Origin: JBJXHB01 sp046160725
GTDB taxonomy: Bacteria > Pseudomonadota > Gammaproteobacteria > Burkholderiales > Burkholderiaceae_C
Length of the DNA stretch: 5,583 nt
Direction of reading: 5' to 3'
NCBI GenBank assembly: GCA_046160725.1
Contig: JBJXHB010000419.1
Span: 1-5,583, forward strand
Position numbers and translations under genes: made by a program. Shown one piece after another: positions 5,192 through 5,583 of the stretch; within the stretch, counting starts at the first letter, position 1, and each line of letters begins with the position of its first letter. The notes beneath the pieces were generated by a model. The model was not told the DNA's origin, did no database searches, and saw nothing but the letters and a program-made list of their open reading frames with translations.

Positions 5192-5200
5192 TGCCCCCTC

Positions 5201-5206
5201 TACACT
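5201..5206 (+). promoter_or_regulatory. Possible -10 box for the GntR gene
   Basis: TACACT resembles a sigma-70 -10 box (four of six consensus bases) and lies just after the repeat element, 40 bases before ATG 5247. The expected -35 position falls in the end of repeat copy 2 and shows no TTGACA-like sequence, so support is weak. Confidence 0.3.
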
Positions 5207-5246
5207 GTCGCGCCCTGTCACCGCCCGACGCTCAGGTCTGTCGTCC

Positions 5247-5583
5247 ATGAAGCCACTGTCCGCGTCACCCACCCTGGTCGAGCAGGTCCATGCTGCCGTC
5301 ATGGGCGAGGTGGCCACTGGCCGTCTCAAGCCCGGCGAGCGCATCATCCAGGAGCAGATCGCCCAGCAGTTGGGCGTGTCCCGCCAGCCGGTGCAGCAGG
5401 CGCTGATCCTGCTGCACAAGCAGGGTGTGCTGCGGGAGGCGCCGGGGCGCGGGCTGCAGGTCGCGCCGCTGGACCTGGACCATGTCGAGCATGTCTATGC
5501 CATCCGGGCCGCCATCGAGGGCATGGCCTGTCGGCGCGCGGCCGAGGTCGGCGGCGAGCGCGCCGCCCGGCTCGGGCCGGCCG
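5247..5583 (+). CDS. GntR-family transcriptional regulator, FadR/FCD type, N-terminal part (runs off the window end)
   Basis: The frame stays open from ATG 5247 to the window edge (112 codons plus one base). The N-terminal winged helix-turn-helix is clear: LVEQVHAAVMGEVATGRLKPGE (about 10-31) in the first helix and turn, IAQQLGVSRQPVQQALILL (about 38-56) as the helix-turn-helix, and GVLREAPGRGLQV (about 60-72) as the wing. Residues 75-99 (LDLDHVEHVYAIRAAIEGMACRR) match the start of the all-helical FCD ligand domain. Such regulators repress catabolic operons until they bind an organic acid. The start is uncertain: GTG 5187 is in frame, 20 codons upstream, and has a better Shine-Dalgarno, but lies inside the repeat element. 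ATG 5247 is preferred because homology begins soon after it. Targets may lie beyond the window or include the CoA-transferase unit. Confidence 0.88.
   Translation, partial: MKPLSASPTLVEQVHAAVMGEVATGRLKPGERIIQEQIAQQLGVSRQPVQQALILLHKQGVLREAPGRGLQVAPLDLDHVEHVYAIRAAIEGMACRRAAEVGGERAARLGPA

Overview
The window is very GC-rich, with strong G/C bias at third codon positions. Its gene content is typical of accessory catabolism in a soil or water proteobacterium: SDR oxidoreductase, SMP-30 lactonase, enolase-superfamily enzyme, LysR and GntR regulators, and a CaiB/BaiF CoA-transferase. A betaproteobacterium of the order Burkholderiales is my best guess. That rests on style and composition, not on a marker gene.

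Layout from left to right. Bases 1-62 hold the first 20 codons of a minus-strand gene that starts like a short-chain dehydrogenase/reductase. A divergent promoter region (63-307) separates it from a plus-strand pair: an SMP-30/gluconolactonase-family lactonase (308-1231) and a mandelate racemase/muconate lactonizing enzyme family protein (1272-2408) with the complete catalytic set of the mandelate racemase subgroup. Sugar dehydrogenase, lactonase and acid dehydratase are the three successive steps of non-phosphorylative sugar catabolism. The block therefore reads as a sugar-oxidation cluster of unknown substrate.

A convergent LysR-family regulator (minus, 2431-3369) follows, separated by 22 bases and a GC-rich hairpin. 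Between it and the next plus-strand unit is a regulatory region of about 250 bases. It carries several palindromes, including an AT-rich patch with a 12-bp perfect palindrome and a 21-bp-spaced direct repeat, which is a candidate LysR operator. The plus-strand unit begins with a 71-codon reading frame (3621-3836) that looks like an internally deleted aldehyde dehydrogenase remnant. This overlaps the start of a full-length CaiB/BaiF (family III) CoA-transferase (3829-4998).

The CoA-transferase stop codon coincides with the first base of a composite repeat element (4996-5191). The element consists of a 16-bp repeat, two copies of a ~49-bp unit, a hairpin with 10-bp arms and a palindrome with 12-bp arms. 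Beyond it, a GntR-family regulator of the FadR/FCD type starts at 5247 and runs off the window end.

I see no tRNA, rRNA, CRISPR array, transposase or phage gene. Nothing demonstrates a wholly new system. The most unusual items are the composite repeat fused to the CoA-transferase stop, the aldehyde dehydrogenase relic, and the palindrome-rich LysR intergenic region.
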